NCBI GenBank assembly: GCA_963750015.1
Contig: CAVVPU010000143.1
Coordinates: forward strand, 1 to 64,000
Length of the DNA: 64,000 bases
Direction of reading: 5' to 3'
Origin: CAVVNC01 sp963750015
GTDB taxonomy: Bacteria > Desulfobacterota > Syntrophorhabdia > Syntrophorhabdales > WCHB1-27
Below, piece after piece: positions 25,689 to 32,907 of the stretch. The notes below the pieces were generated by a model that ran no database searches, was not told the DNA's origin, and saw only the letters and a program-made list of their open reading frames with translations. The position numbers were made by a program, and so were the translations under genes. The number at the start of each line of letters is the position of its first letter. The stretch's first letter is position 1.

Positions 25689-27893
25689 ATGTCAAAGATC
25701 ATTTGTTCGGCGGCCATAAGGGGCGCCCAAAAAATATTCGACAGGACCGAAGCCTCCTTCAAGGAGGCCCTGGCAAAACACGGACCCGATCAGGAGATAG
25801 GCTTTCCCAACACTGCCTACTATCTCCCCATTATCTATGCCATGACAGGCATACCGGTGGCAAAGCTCGATGATTGCAACAAGATCTTCGACCTCTGCCG
25901 CAGACTCATTCCCCCGCCCGTGCGTGAGGTTATGCCTCTGCCCTATTTGGCGCCGACCCTGGATGCGGGTATGGCGACCTTCTTCATCGAAGAGATCGCG
26001 GAGGCCCTCCGCTATCTGGATAACCCGAACTGTTACGCCAACGCAGAGGACCCGTCGGACTCCATGCTGTGGCTCGGAGCCGCTTCCGACCTCATCTTCA
26101 GGAAGAGGGGTGTGGAGTTCGTCGATGGAACAGCCCCCGGCTTCGCAGCCATCGTGGGGGCGGCCCCTGACAGCCAGACGGCCGCGAAGATCGCCCTCGA
26201 GCTGCAAGAGAAGAACCTTTACGTTTTTATGTGCGGGGAGAACAACGGAAAGCGCTTTGCCGAGCAACTCGTCGAGGCAGGAGTCCAGGTGGGATGGTCT
26301 ACGAGACTCGTACCTTTCGGCCCGGACATTCATCAGGCAGTCTTCGCCATCGGCTTTGCCTGCCGCGTGGCCATGGCCTTTGGCGGCATCAAGCCGGGCG
26401 ACTTCAGAAAGAACCTCATCTATAACAAGGACAGGACCTATGCCTTTGTCATGGCCCTGGGCGACGTCACCGACGAGTGGTATGCGAACGCGGCAGGGGC
26501 CATCAACTGGGGCTTCCCCACCATCGCCGACACACCTATCCCCGAGGTGCTCCCCACGGGTATCTGTACGTATGAACACGTGGTTTCGAACGTGCCCCAC
26601 AGCCACATCTCGGAGAAGGCCATCGAAGTGAGGGGCCTGAAAGTGCAGGTGGCAAAGGTTCCTATCCCGGTCTCCTACGGTCCTGCTTTCGAAGGCGAGC
26701 GCGTGAGGGGCGAGGATATCTACCTGGAGATGGGCGGCGGTAAGACCATCGCCGTAGAATGGACCACCACCAAGCGGATGGAAGAGGTCGAGGACGGCAG
26801 GGTAGAGGTCATCGGACCCGACATGAAGGACGTACCCGCAGGGACGAGGCTCTATTTCGCCATGGTCGCCGAAGTGGCGGGCCGCAACTTCCAGGAGGAT
26901 TTCGAGCCCATCCTCGAGCGGCAGAACCATCACCTCATCAACCAGGCCCAGGGCATCATGCACATAGGGCAGCGCGACATCGCATGGCTGCGCATATCGA
27001 AACAGGCGGTCGAGAAGGGCTTCACGCTGGCCGACATCGGCAAGATAATCCATGCCAAGTACCATCAGGACTTCGGCGCCATTTTTGACAAGGTTCAGGT
27101 CAAGATATACACGGACGAGGCCAAGGTCAGGGAGGTGCTGGAGCAGGCGAGGGCTTCTTACAGCCATCGGGACAACCGCGTGGAGAACATGACCGACGAG
27201 ACCACCGACACCTTTTACTCCTGTACCCTTTGCCAGTCCTTCGCGCCGAGCCACGTCTGCGTAATCGCGCCGGAGAGGACCGGTCTGTGCGGCGCCTACA
27301 ACTGGCTCGATTGCAAAGCCTCCTACGAGATCAACCCGGAAGGGCCCAATCAGCCCATCCAGAAAGGGGAGGTCCTCGATCAAAAGCTCGGCAAGTTCAA
27401 GGGAGCCAACGATTTTGTCTACAAGGCGTCCCGCCAGAAAGTTGAAGACGTAAGCTTTTACAGCCTCATGACCGACCCGATGACCACCTGCGGCTGCTGC
27501 GAGTGCATCGCCGCGGTCTTGCCCATGGCGAACGGCATCATGACCGTCGACAGGGACTACACGGGAATGACCCCGTGCGGCATGAAGTTTACCACGCTGG
27601 CGGGTTCCGTGGGCGGCGGCGCCCAGTCCCCCGGCTTCTTGGGCCATAGCAAGTTCAATATTACCCAGAAGAAGTTCGTCAAGGGCGACGGCGGCCTGTT
27701 GAGGCTGGTCTGGATGCCCAAGAGACTCAAGGAAGAGGTACGCGATCGTTTCCAGAAGAGGGCGGACGAGCTTGGCATTCCCGACCTGATCGATAAGATC
27801 GCTGACGAAACCGTTGCGACGACCGAGGAAGAAGTCATCGCATACTGCACGGAGAAGGGCCATCCGGCTATGACCATGGAATCGATTATGTAG
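25689..27893 (+). CDS. acsB: CO-methylating acetyl-CoA synthase (CODH/ACS beta)
   Basis: Condenses CO, a cobalt-bound methyl group and CoA to acetyl-CoA at the Ni-Ni-[4Fe-4S] A-cluster, or cleaves acetyl-CoA in reverse. The 734-residue protein has the full bacterial three-domain length, including the N-terminal CODH-interacting domain. A-cluster ligands are in SCTLCQSFAPSHVCV (from Cys512), RTGLCGAYNWLDC and the Cys-Gly-Cys-Cys-Glu-Cys run at 601-606 that holds the distal nickel. GGGKTIAVEW and GAQSPGFLGHSKFNITQKKFVKG-type segments are also typical. The ATG is preceded by AAGGAG and lies 12 bp after acsA. Confidence 0.95.
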   Translation: MSKIICSAAIRGAQKIFDRTEASFKEALAKHGPDQEIGFPNTAYYLPIIYAMTGIPVAKLDDCNKIFDLCRRLIPPPVREVMPLPYLAPTLDAGMATFFIEEIAEALRYLDNPNCYANAEDPSDSMLWLGAASDLIFRKRGVEFVDGTAPGFAAIVGAAPDSQTAAKIALELQEKNLYVFMCGENNGKRFAEQLVEAGVQVGWSTRLVPFGPDIHQAVFAIGFACRVAMAFGGIKPGDFRKNLIYNKDRTYAFVMALGDVTDEWYANAAGAINWGFPTIADTPIPEVLPTGICTYEHVVSNVPHSHISEKAIEVRGLKVQVAKVPIPVSYGPAFEGERVRGEDIYLEMGGGKTIAVEWTTTKRMEEVEDGRVEVIGPDMKDVPAGTRLYFAMVAEVAGRNFQEDFEPILERQNHHLINQAQGIMHIGQRDIAWLRISKQAVEKGFTLADIGKIIHAKYHQDFGAIFDKVQVKIYTDEAKVREVLEQARASYSHRDNRVENMTDETTDTFYSCTLCQSFAPSHVCVIAPERTGLCGAYNWLDCKASYEINPEGPNQPIQKGEVLDQKLGKFKGANDFVYKASRQKVEDVSFYSLMTDPMTTCGCCECIAAVLPMANGIMTVDRDYTGMTPCGMKFTTLAGSVGGGAQSPGFLGHSKFNITQKKFVKGDGGLLRLVWMPKRLKEEVRDRFQKRADELGIPDLIDKIADETVATTEEEVIAYCTEKGHPAMTMESIM

Positions 27894-27927
27894 AAGGACG
27901 GGCGGCCCTGAAAGGGCACGGGCAATC

Positions 27928-27950
27928 GCGGACCTTGACGTAAGGTCCGC
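27928..27950. repeat. Hairpin between acsB and acsC
   Basis: GCGGACCTT-GACGT-AAGGTCCGC, a perfect 9-bp stem in the 116-bp acsB-acsC gap. No T-run follows. It is probably an mRNA processing or stability element within the operon. Confidence 0.5.
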
Positions 27951-28009
27951 GGGGCTCTTCCCGGACGGGGCGGTGGTTTAAGCTCCAATAACTGAGAAAG
28001 GAGAACCAA

Positions 28010-29347
28010 ATGGCACTTTCTGGTATCCAGATATTCAAGCTTCTCCCCAAGACGAACTGCGGGGAGTGCGGCTCGCCGACCTGTCTCGCTTTTGCCATGG
28101 CCCTGGCCGCCGGCAAGGCAGAGCTGGAGAAGTGTCCCACCATCTCGGATGACGCAAAGGCACAGCTCTCCGAGGCAAGCGCACCTCCCATAAGGCTTGT
28201 CACCATAGGCACCGGAGATTATGCAGTCAAGGTAGGCGGAGAGACGGTCTTGTTCCGCCACGAAAAGACCTTCTTTAACAAGCCCGGGCTCGCCCTTCTC
28301 ATCACGGACGACATGGCGGATTCTGAGGTGGACCGGCGTATGGCCACCCTCGGGGAGTTCCAGTACGAACGGGTCGGCCTTATCCTCCGCCCCGAGCTTC
28401 TTGCCCTTAAGCAGAAGGGAAGTAAAGAAGCCTTCCTCGCGCTCGTCAAAAAGGCGGCAGCTACGCCCTACGGTCTCATCCTCATGTCAGAGGACGCGGG
28501 AGCCATTAAAGAGGCCCTCGACGTGTCCAAAGATAAGAAACCCCTCATCTATGCGGCCACGAGTGAGAATTTCGAAGCCTTCGGCAAGCTCGCGAACGAG
28601 TATGCCTGCCCGCTCGCCGTCAAGGCCCAGGGGCTGGAAGCCCTTTCTGCCCTTTCAGACAAGCTCATTGCCATGGGCGTGAAAGACATTGTGCTCGATT
28701 CCGGGTCGAGGAGCATGAAGGAGGCTTTCTCCGATCAGATCGTCATCAGACGGGCGGCCCTTCAGAGCCGCGTCAAACCCCTGGGCTTCCCCACCATAGC
28801 CCTGCCGTGTGAGATGACGGACGACTTCATGAAGGAAACCCTCATAGCCTCCCTCTTTATCGCCAAGTACGCAGGACTAATCGTCCTGTCCGATTTCAAG
28901 GGGGAGAACCTCTTCCCCCTGCTTCTCGAAAGGCTCAACATCTACACCGACCCGCAGCGGCCCATGACTACCAGCCAGGGTATCTATCCTCTTAACAACC
29001 CCGACGAGAACTCGCCCGTCCTCGTGACCTGCAATTTCTCTCTTACCTACTTCATCGTCACCGGTGAGATCGAGAACAGCAGGATGCCTGTATGGCTGTG
29101 CGTCATGGATACGGAGGGGCTCTCGGTCATGACTGCGTGGGCGGCGGGCAAGTTCGTTGCCGACACCGTCGGTCCCTTCATCAAGAAGTCGGGCATCGCG
29201 GATAAGGTCAGCCAGAAGAGACTTATCATTCCCGGGTACGCGGCGAACATCCTGGGAGACCTCGAAGAAGAGCTTCCGGGCTGGAGCATCACGGTCGGAC
29301 CGCGGGAGGCGGCGCTCATTCCCGCTTTCCTGAAGGCGGCAAAATAA
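28010..29347 (+). CDS. acsC: Corrinoid iron-sulfur protein large subunit (CODH/ACS gamma)
   Basis: Large subunit of the corrinoid iron-sulfur protein. The 445-residue protein begins with the [4Fe-4S] domain, Cys17, Cys20, Cys25 and Cys42 in NCGECGSPTCLAFAMALAAGKAELEKCP, which reduces cobalt for activation. A TIM barrel follows, and the C-terminal corrinoid-binding domain includes WLCVMDTEGLSVMTAWAAGKF. With AcsD it carries methyl-cobalt from AcsE to AcsB, and AcsV re-reduces it. A GAAAGGAG precedes the ATG. acsE starts 9 bp after its stop codon. Confidence 0.95.
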   Translation: MALSGIQIFKLLPKTNCGECGSPTCLAFAMALAAGKAELEKCPTISDDAKAQLSEASAPPIRLVTIGTGDYAVKVGGETVLFRHEKTFFNKPGLALLITDDMADSEVDRRMATLGEFQYERVGLILRPELLALKQKGSKEAFLALVKKAAATPYGLILMSEDAGAIKEALDVSKDKKPLIYAATSENFEAFGKLANEYACPLAVKAQGLEALSALSDKLIAMGVKDIVLDSGSRSMKEAFSDQIVIRRAALQSRVKPLGFPTIALPCEMTDDFMKETLIASLFIAKYAGLIVLSDFKGENLFPLLLERLNIYTDPQRPMTTSQGIYPLNNPDENSPVLVTCNFSLTYFIVTGEIENSRMPVWLCVMDTEGLSVMTAWAAGKFVADTVGPFIKKSGIADKVSQKRLIIPGYAANILGDLEEELPGWSITVGPREAALIPAFLKAAK

Positions 29348-29356
29348 GGGGGAAGC

Positions 29357-30235
29357 ATGCTCATTATAGGAGAAAACCTCAACGTTATATCCAAGAAGAT
29401 CGGAGCGGCGCTCAAGGACAGGGACCCGAAGCCCATAAGGGAAATGGCAGAGGCAGAGACCAAAGCCGGCGTGGACCTTATCGACCTCAACCTGGGACCG
29501 GCCCGCAAGGCAGGGGCTGAGCTTATGGAGTGGGTGGTCAAGACCGTGCAGGAAGTGACCGATACCATGCTCTCCCTCGACACGAGCAATGTGGAGGCCA
29601 TGGAGGCGGGCCTGAAAGTGGCGAAAAACAAGGCCCTCATTAACTCGATCTCCGCGAGGCCCGAGCGGATGGAAGCCCTATTGCCGCTGGTCAAGAAGTA
29701 CAATGCTTCCTACATAGCCCTCACCCTCGGGGTGGAAGGCATACCGAGGGACGCGAACGAGCGGGGCATGCTCGCGGCCGAACATTTGGCCAAGGCGGCA
29801 GAATACGGGATCCCCGAAGAGGACATGTGGATCGACCCGATAGTGCTGCCCATCAATACCCAGCAGATCCAGGTCCAGGGATGCACCGAGTTCGTCATGA
29901 TGATGGGCGATATCGCGCCGAGTTGCAAGTCGACGTGCGGTCTGTCGAACACATCCAACGGAGCCCCTGAGCATCTGAGGGGCATCCTCAACCGGACCTA
30001 TGCCATGTTCCTCAAACGCTACGGCATGCATTCGGCCATCGCGGACGCTTTCGACAAGGAGCTGTGGGAGATCTTCAAGGACAAGAGGCTGGAGCTCGAG
30101 GCCCTCATCCACAAAGTCATGGATGGAGAGCCGGTGGAGATGGGGGGATTGTCAAAAGAAGAGACAGACTACGTCAAGACGGCAAGGGTCCTGCTGGGTC
30201 AGACGCTTTACTCGGACTCCTGGTTGGAACTGTAG
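29357..30235 (+). CDS. acsE: 5-methyltetrahydrofolate:corrinoid iron-sulfur protein methyltransferase
   Basis: Transfers the methyl group from 5-methyl-THF to Co(I) of AcsCD, joining the folate branch to acetyl-CoA synthesis. A 292-residue pterin-binding TIM barrel with MLIIGENLNVISKKIG, VDLIDLNLGPARK, LSLDTSN, ALINSISARPERM and KSTCGLSNTSNGAP, the family core with folate-binding Asp and Asn residues. It needs no bound cofactor. It is the last gene of the operon, 9 bp after acsC, and is followed by a strong terminator at 30277-30315. Confidence 0.95.
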   Translation: MLIIGENLNVISKKIGAALKDRDPKPIREMAEAETKAGVDLIDLNLGPARKAGAELMEWVVKTVQEVTDTMLSLDTSNVEAMEAGLKVAKNKALINSISARPERMEALLPLVKKYNASYIALTLGVEGIPRDANERGMLAAEHLAKAAEYGIPEEDMWIDPIVLPINTQQIQVQGCTEFVMMMGDIAPSCKSTCGLSNTSNGAPEHLRGILNRTYAMFLKRYGMHSAIADAFDKELWEIFKDKRLELEALIHKVMDGEPVEMGGLSKEETDYVKTARVLLGQTLYSDSWLEL

Positions 30236-30276
30236 GATTTTCCGAGTTTCCTTACTGTCATAGCATAGCGTGTTAT

Positions 30277-30315
30277 CTGCCCCGATCCTCTTGAAAGAAT
30301 AGAGGACCGGGGCAG
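30277..30315 (+). terminator. Terminator of the acs operon
   Basis: CTGCCCCG pairs with CGGGGCAG and an inner CCTCT pairs with AGAGG, giving a long stem about 40 bp after the acsE stop codon. The trailing sequence TATTCAT is only modestly U-rich. Confidence 0.65.
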
Positions 30316-30450
30316 TATTCATATGCTGAAAGATGAGAAGGGCGGTCAGAGATGTTCGAGGTGCGAGCGGAGTCTATGTGCGACTGGAACGGGTGCCCTA
30401 CGTGTCATAACATTCCCGTCCTCACGCCCTTGCCCTCCTTTCTTCACTTC

Positions 30451-30479
30451 TTGATCCTGCCCTTGTCTGGTGCTAAAAT
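30451..30479 (+). promoter_or_regulatory. Promoter of the hdrC-like gene
   Basis: TTGATC (30451-30456), a 17-bp spacer, TAAAAT (30474-30479), about 38 bp before the ATG at 30517. It shows that this gene is transcribed separately from the acs operon. Confidence 0.55.
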
Positions 30480-30516
30480 ATAGAGGCTGCTTTGCTATTG
30501 CTGAAGAGAGGTATCG

Positions 30517-31062
30517 ATGAACGATATGTCGTTTCTGAAAGAGATCGAGAAGGAATCGGGCGAGCGCATTTCATCGTGCTACCAGTGTTACCGCTGTACG
30601 AACAGTTGCCCGGTGCTCACTGATATGGATATCCTCCCTCACCGGGTCATTCGGTACGTGGTGCTCGGGGATAAGGAGAAAGTCCTTGCCTCCAAGACCA
30701 TCTGGTCCTGTCTCCAGTGCTACACGTGCAGCGTCCGCTGCCCGAATGATATTCATGTGGGCCACGTCTTCGATACCTTGAGAAAAGTCGCCATCCGGGA
30801 GAAAAAGGCCGGTAATCCCGATGTATGGAAGTTCGATGAGCTTTTTCTCGACAGCGTGCGAAAGCACGGCCGCCTTTATGAGCTCGAGGCCATCATGCGC
30901 TACAAGATGGGCAAGATGGAAGTCAAAGGGGCCATGGACGATGCGAAGATGGGCCTCGACATGGTGAGGAAAGGCAGGATCAACATCCTTCCCCATAACA
31001 TAAAGGGCAAGAAGGCTGTTACAGAGATCTTCGACCGGGTGGCAGCAGCGCACAAGAAGTAG
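30517..31062 (+). CDS. hdrC: HdrC-like iron-sulfur protein
   Basis: A 181-residue protein with two [4Fe-4S] ferredoxin-type motifs: Cys21, Cys24, Cys27, Cys31 (CYQCYRCTNSCP) and Cys65, Cys68, Cys71, Cys75 (CLQCYTCSVRCP). The helical C-terminal part (FDTLRKVAIREKKAG, then LDSVRKHGRLYELEAIMRYKMGKM) is typical of heterodisulfide reductase subunit C. HdrC relays electrons between HdrA and the HdrB active site in soluble bifurcating complexes, and in acetogens Hdr modules can link to methylene-THF reductase. Here it stands without hdrA, hdrB or metF next to it, with its own promoter. Proximity to the acs operon suggests a redox link to the pathway. GAGAGG precedes the ATG. Confidence 0.8.
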   Translation: MNDMSFLKEIEKESGERISSCYQCYRCTNSCPVLTDMDILPHRVIRYVVLGDKEKVLASKTIWSCLQCYTCSVRCPNDIHVGHVFDTLRKVAIREKKAGNPDVWKFDELFLDSVRKHGRLYELEAIMRYKMGKMEVKGAMDDAKMGLDMVRKGRINILPHNIKGKKAVTEIFDRVAAAHKK

Positions 31063-31134
31063 TAGGGAAGGGCGGGCGCGGCCCGAGGTTGGACCGGGGT
31101 ACTATCCCTGGGCTGCCCTGTCGGCTCGTTAATC

Positions 31135-31163
31135 TTGACAACAAACGGTGTTCCTGGTAGATT
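31135..31163 (+). promoter_or_regulatory. tRNA promoter
   Basis: TTGACA (31135-31140), a 17-bp spacer, TAGATT (31158-31163), placing the transcript start a few bases before the tRNA at 31175. This is close to consensus. Confidence 0.65.
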
Positions 31164-31174
31164 GTTCATACAGT

Positions 31175-31249
31175 AGGCGCGTAGCTCAACGGTAGAGCGC
31201 TACCTCGACGCGGTAGAGGCCGAGGGTTCAACACCCTCCGCGCCTACCA
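31175..31249 (+). tRNA. tRNA with anticodon-position GAC (Val?), lacking U33
   Basis: A good cloverleaf: acceptor AGGCGCG / CGCGCCT with discriminator A and encoded CCA, D-arm GCTC-AACGGTA-GAGC, anticodon stem CTACC / GGTAG, T-arm GAGGG-TTCAACA-CCCTC, and a short variable loop. The seven-base anticodon loop is TCGACGC, so the anticodon position reads GAC (valine), and A73, A35 and C36 agree with valine identity. Position 33 is C rather than the near-universal U, 37 is G and 38 is C, all unusual. The acceptor helix could extend by two more pairs into the flanks. Its own promoter and terminator argue for an expressed gene. The decoding identity is uncertain. Confidence 0.75.
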
Positions 31250-31262
31250 TTTTATGGTTTTC

Positions 31263-31313
31263 AAAAGGGCATCCGCAAATCGCGATTCCAATGCGATCTG
31301 CGGATGCCCTTTT
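31263..31313 (+). terminator. Strong intrinsic terminator after the tRNA
   Basis: AAAAGGGCATCCGCA pairs perfectly with TGCGGATGCCCTTTT, and an inner ATCGC pairs with GCGAT. The A- and T-tracts at the base make it functional in both directions. It lies 14 bp after the CCA end of the tRNA. Confidence 0.85.
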
Positions 31314-31423
31314 ACGTCATATCCTTCCGACGGGCGGCGCGCGACCCCTCCCGGTTTATGGACCGCTTCAGCGCGAGCCAGAGCTAAGATGCAGGCCAGG
31401 CGCGAGCTTGAGGCGGCTGCCGG

Positions 31424-32788
31424 TCAGGCCGCCACGGGTGCCGCTGCCGCCGGCATTGTCCGGGCGGACCGTGCCGCAACGTGCCTGCGCAGGATCAGGA
31501 CGACGATTGCCACGAAGATCCCGATCAGCGCGTTTGTGCTACAGATCTGGCTGACACTCCAATTTCGGCTGAGCATAAGGCCGCCTATCGCCGGTGCTCC
31601 CATGGCGCCGATCTTGGCGACGGCGTAAGCCCAACCGATTCCTGTACCTCTGATGTCCGAAGGGTAGGAGACCGTAGTGACCGCCAGGGTGCCCGTCTGG
31701 CTGCCGTTTATACAGATCCCACATACCACGGACATAACCGCGATGAGAGAGAAGGGACCACCGGCGACAAATCCAAAAGCCACGAGACTCATGAAGGCGA
31801 GGACAAAGCCGATTGCGAGCACCCGGAAAGGATTGGCCTTGTCCATGAGGCGGCCGACGAAGATTGACGCCACCACTGCGCCGAAACAAAGAAAGGCATA
31901 GGAGAGGCTGTATTGCTGGACGGTCGCGCCGGCCTTCTTCAGCAGCGTAGGCGACCAGGTATTGAGTATCCAAAGCATATAGAGGGCCCCGGAACAGGTT
32001 ATCCAGAGCAGTATGGTAGTGAGGGCACGTCCTTCGGTGAAGAGGCGTTTAACCGGGACGCCGGCGAGCTTCTTGTCGGACGGGCAGAACTCGACCTCCT
32101 CATCCCTTGCGAGATTTGGCGATATCTTGGCGATGATCTTGAGGATCCGCTTCTTGTCTTTGTTTTTCCGTACGAGGAATTCCAGTGACTCAGGTAGAAA
32201 AGCTGCGACTGCCAGGGCGATCAGGAGTGGGATGCCGCCGCCCAGAACAAAGAGCGACTGCCAGCCGAGATGGGGAATCAGCCACGCGGCCGAAAGCCCG
32301 CCCACCATGGCCCCCGCCGGCATACCCGCATACATGGTGGCTACGAGGCCCGCACGCATTCGGCTCGGAGCATATTCAGACCCGAAAGTGAGGGCGTTCG
32401 GGATTGCCCCTCCCAATCCGAACCCGGCGAGGAAGCGGAAGAGGGCCAGTTGCTCCACATTGGTGATAAGCACGGTCAGGACGGTAAAAACACCGAAAAT
32501 GACGGCGGAGATAAACAACATCCACTTTCGCCCCCACCGGTCCGCAAGCATACCCATGAGGACCGCACCGATGAGCGGTCCGAACTGACCCGCCGTCAAG
32601 GCGAGGCCGAGAGCCGTTGGCTTGGAGTGGAGAACTTCGGCGATCTTGGGCAGCGCCACACCAACAATCGTCAAGTCAAAGCCGTCGAGGAACGTGACAA
32701 GAAAACAGAGGCCGCACACCAAATATTGGTACGACGTGAAGTGACTGGAATCAAAAACTTCCTTTACGCTTATCGTCCTGCTCGCCAT
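31424..32788 (-). CDS. MFS transporter, aromatic acid:H+ symporter (AAHS) type
   Basis: A 454-residue, twelve-helix major facilitator of the PcaK/BenK (AAHS) subfamily. It has the TM1 signature FLDGFDLTIVGVALP, GMLADRWGRK between TM2 and TM3, RFLAGFGLGGAIPNA, PESLEFLVRK at the end of TM6, and STRUCTURAL motif-like GRLMDK in the second half. These proteins import benzoate-like or hydroxyaromatic acids with protons. The ATG at 32788 follows AGGAGGG. The gene lies 119 bp behind the acyl-CoA dehydrogenase gene on the same strand with no terminator between, so it should belong to the same sigma-54-driven transcript. The actual substrate is unknown. Confidence 0.85.
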   Translation of the reverse strand: MASRTISVKEVFDSSHFTSYQYLVCGLCFLVTFLDGFDLTIVGVALPKIAEVLHSKPTALGLALTAGQFGPLIGAVLMGMLADRWGRKWMLFISAVIFGVFTVLTVLITNVEQLALFRFLAGFGLGGAIPNALTFGSEYAPSRMRAGLVATMYAGMPAGAMVGGLSAAWLIPHLGWQSLFVLGGGIPLLIALAVAAFLPESLEFLVRKNKDKKRILKIIAKISPNLARDEEVEFCPSDKKLAGVPVKRLFTEGRALTTILLWITCSGALYMLWILNTWSPTLLKKAGATVQQYSLSYAFLCFGAVVASIFVGRLMDKANPFRVLAIGFVLAFMSLVAFGFVAGGPFSLIAVMSVVCGICINGSQTGTLAVTTVSYPSDIRGTGIGWAYAVAKIGAMGAPAIGGLMLSRNWSVSQICSTNALIGIFVAIVVLILRRHVAARSARTMPAAAAPVAA

Positions 32789-32907
32789 CCCTTTCCCTCC
32801 TCAAGAATTAGGTTTTCACGACAGTGACTCGTCTTTTATCCGATTATGCGTGCGGCTCAGGATCTCTCTCTACTACCCCACCTCCTCTTGATCAGGTTCG
32901 GCGGGCA

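Noticed and set aside
25692..27863. 723-residue open frame on the minus strand
   Set aside because: It is antisense to acsB, which is complete with all A-cluster ligands. There is no domain-like sequence in the shadow.
31175..31249. Selenocysteine tRNA (suggested by the nearby selenoprotein and the extendable acceptor stem)
   Set aside because: The anticodon position is GAC rather than TCA and there is no long variable arm.
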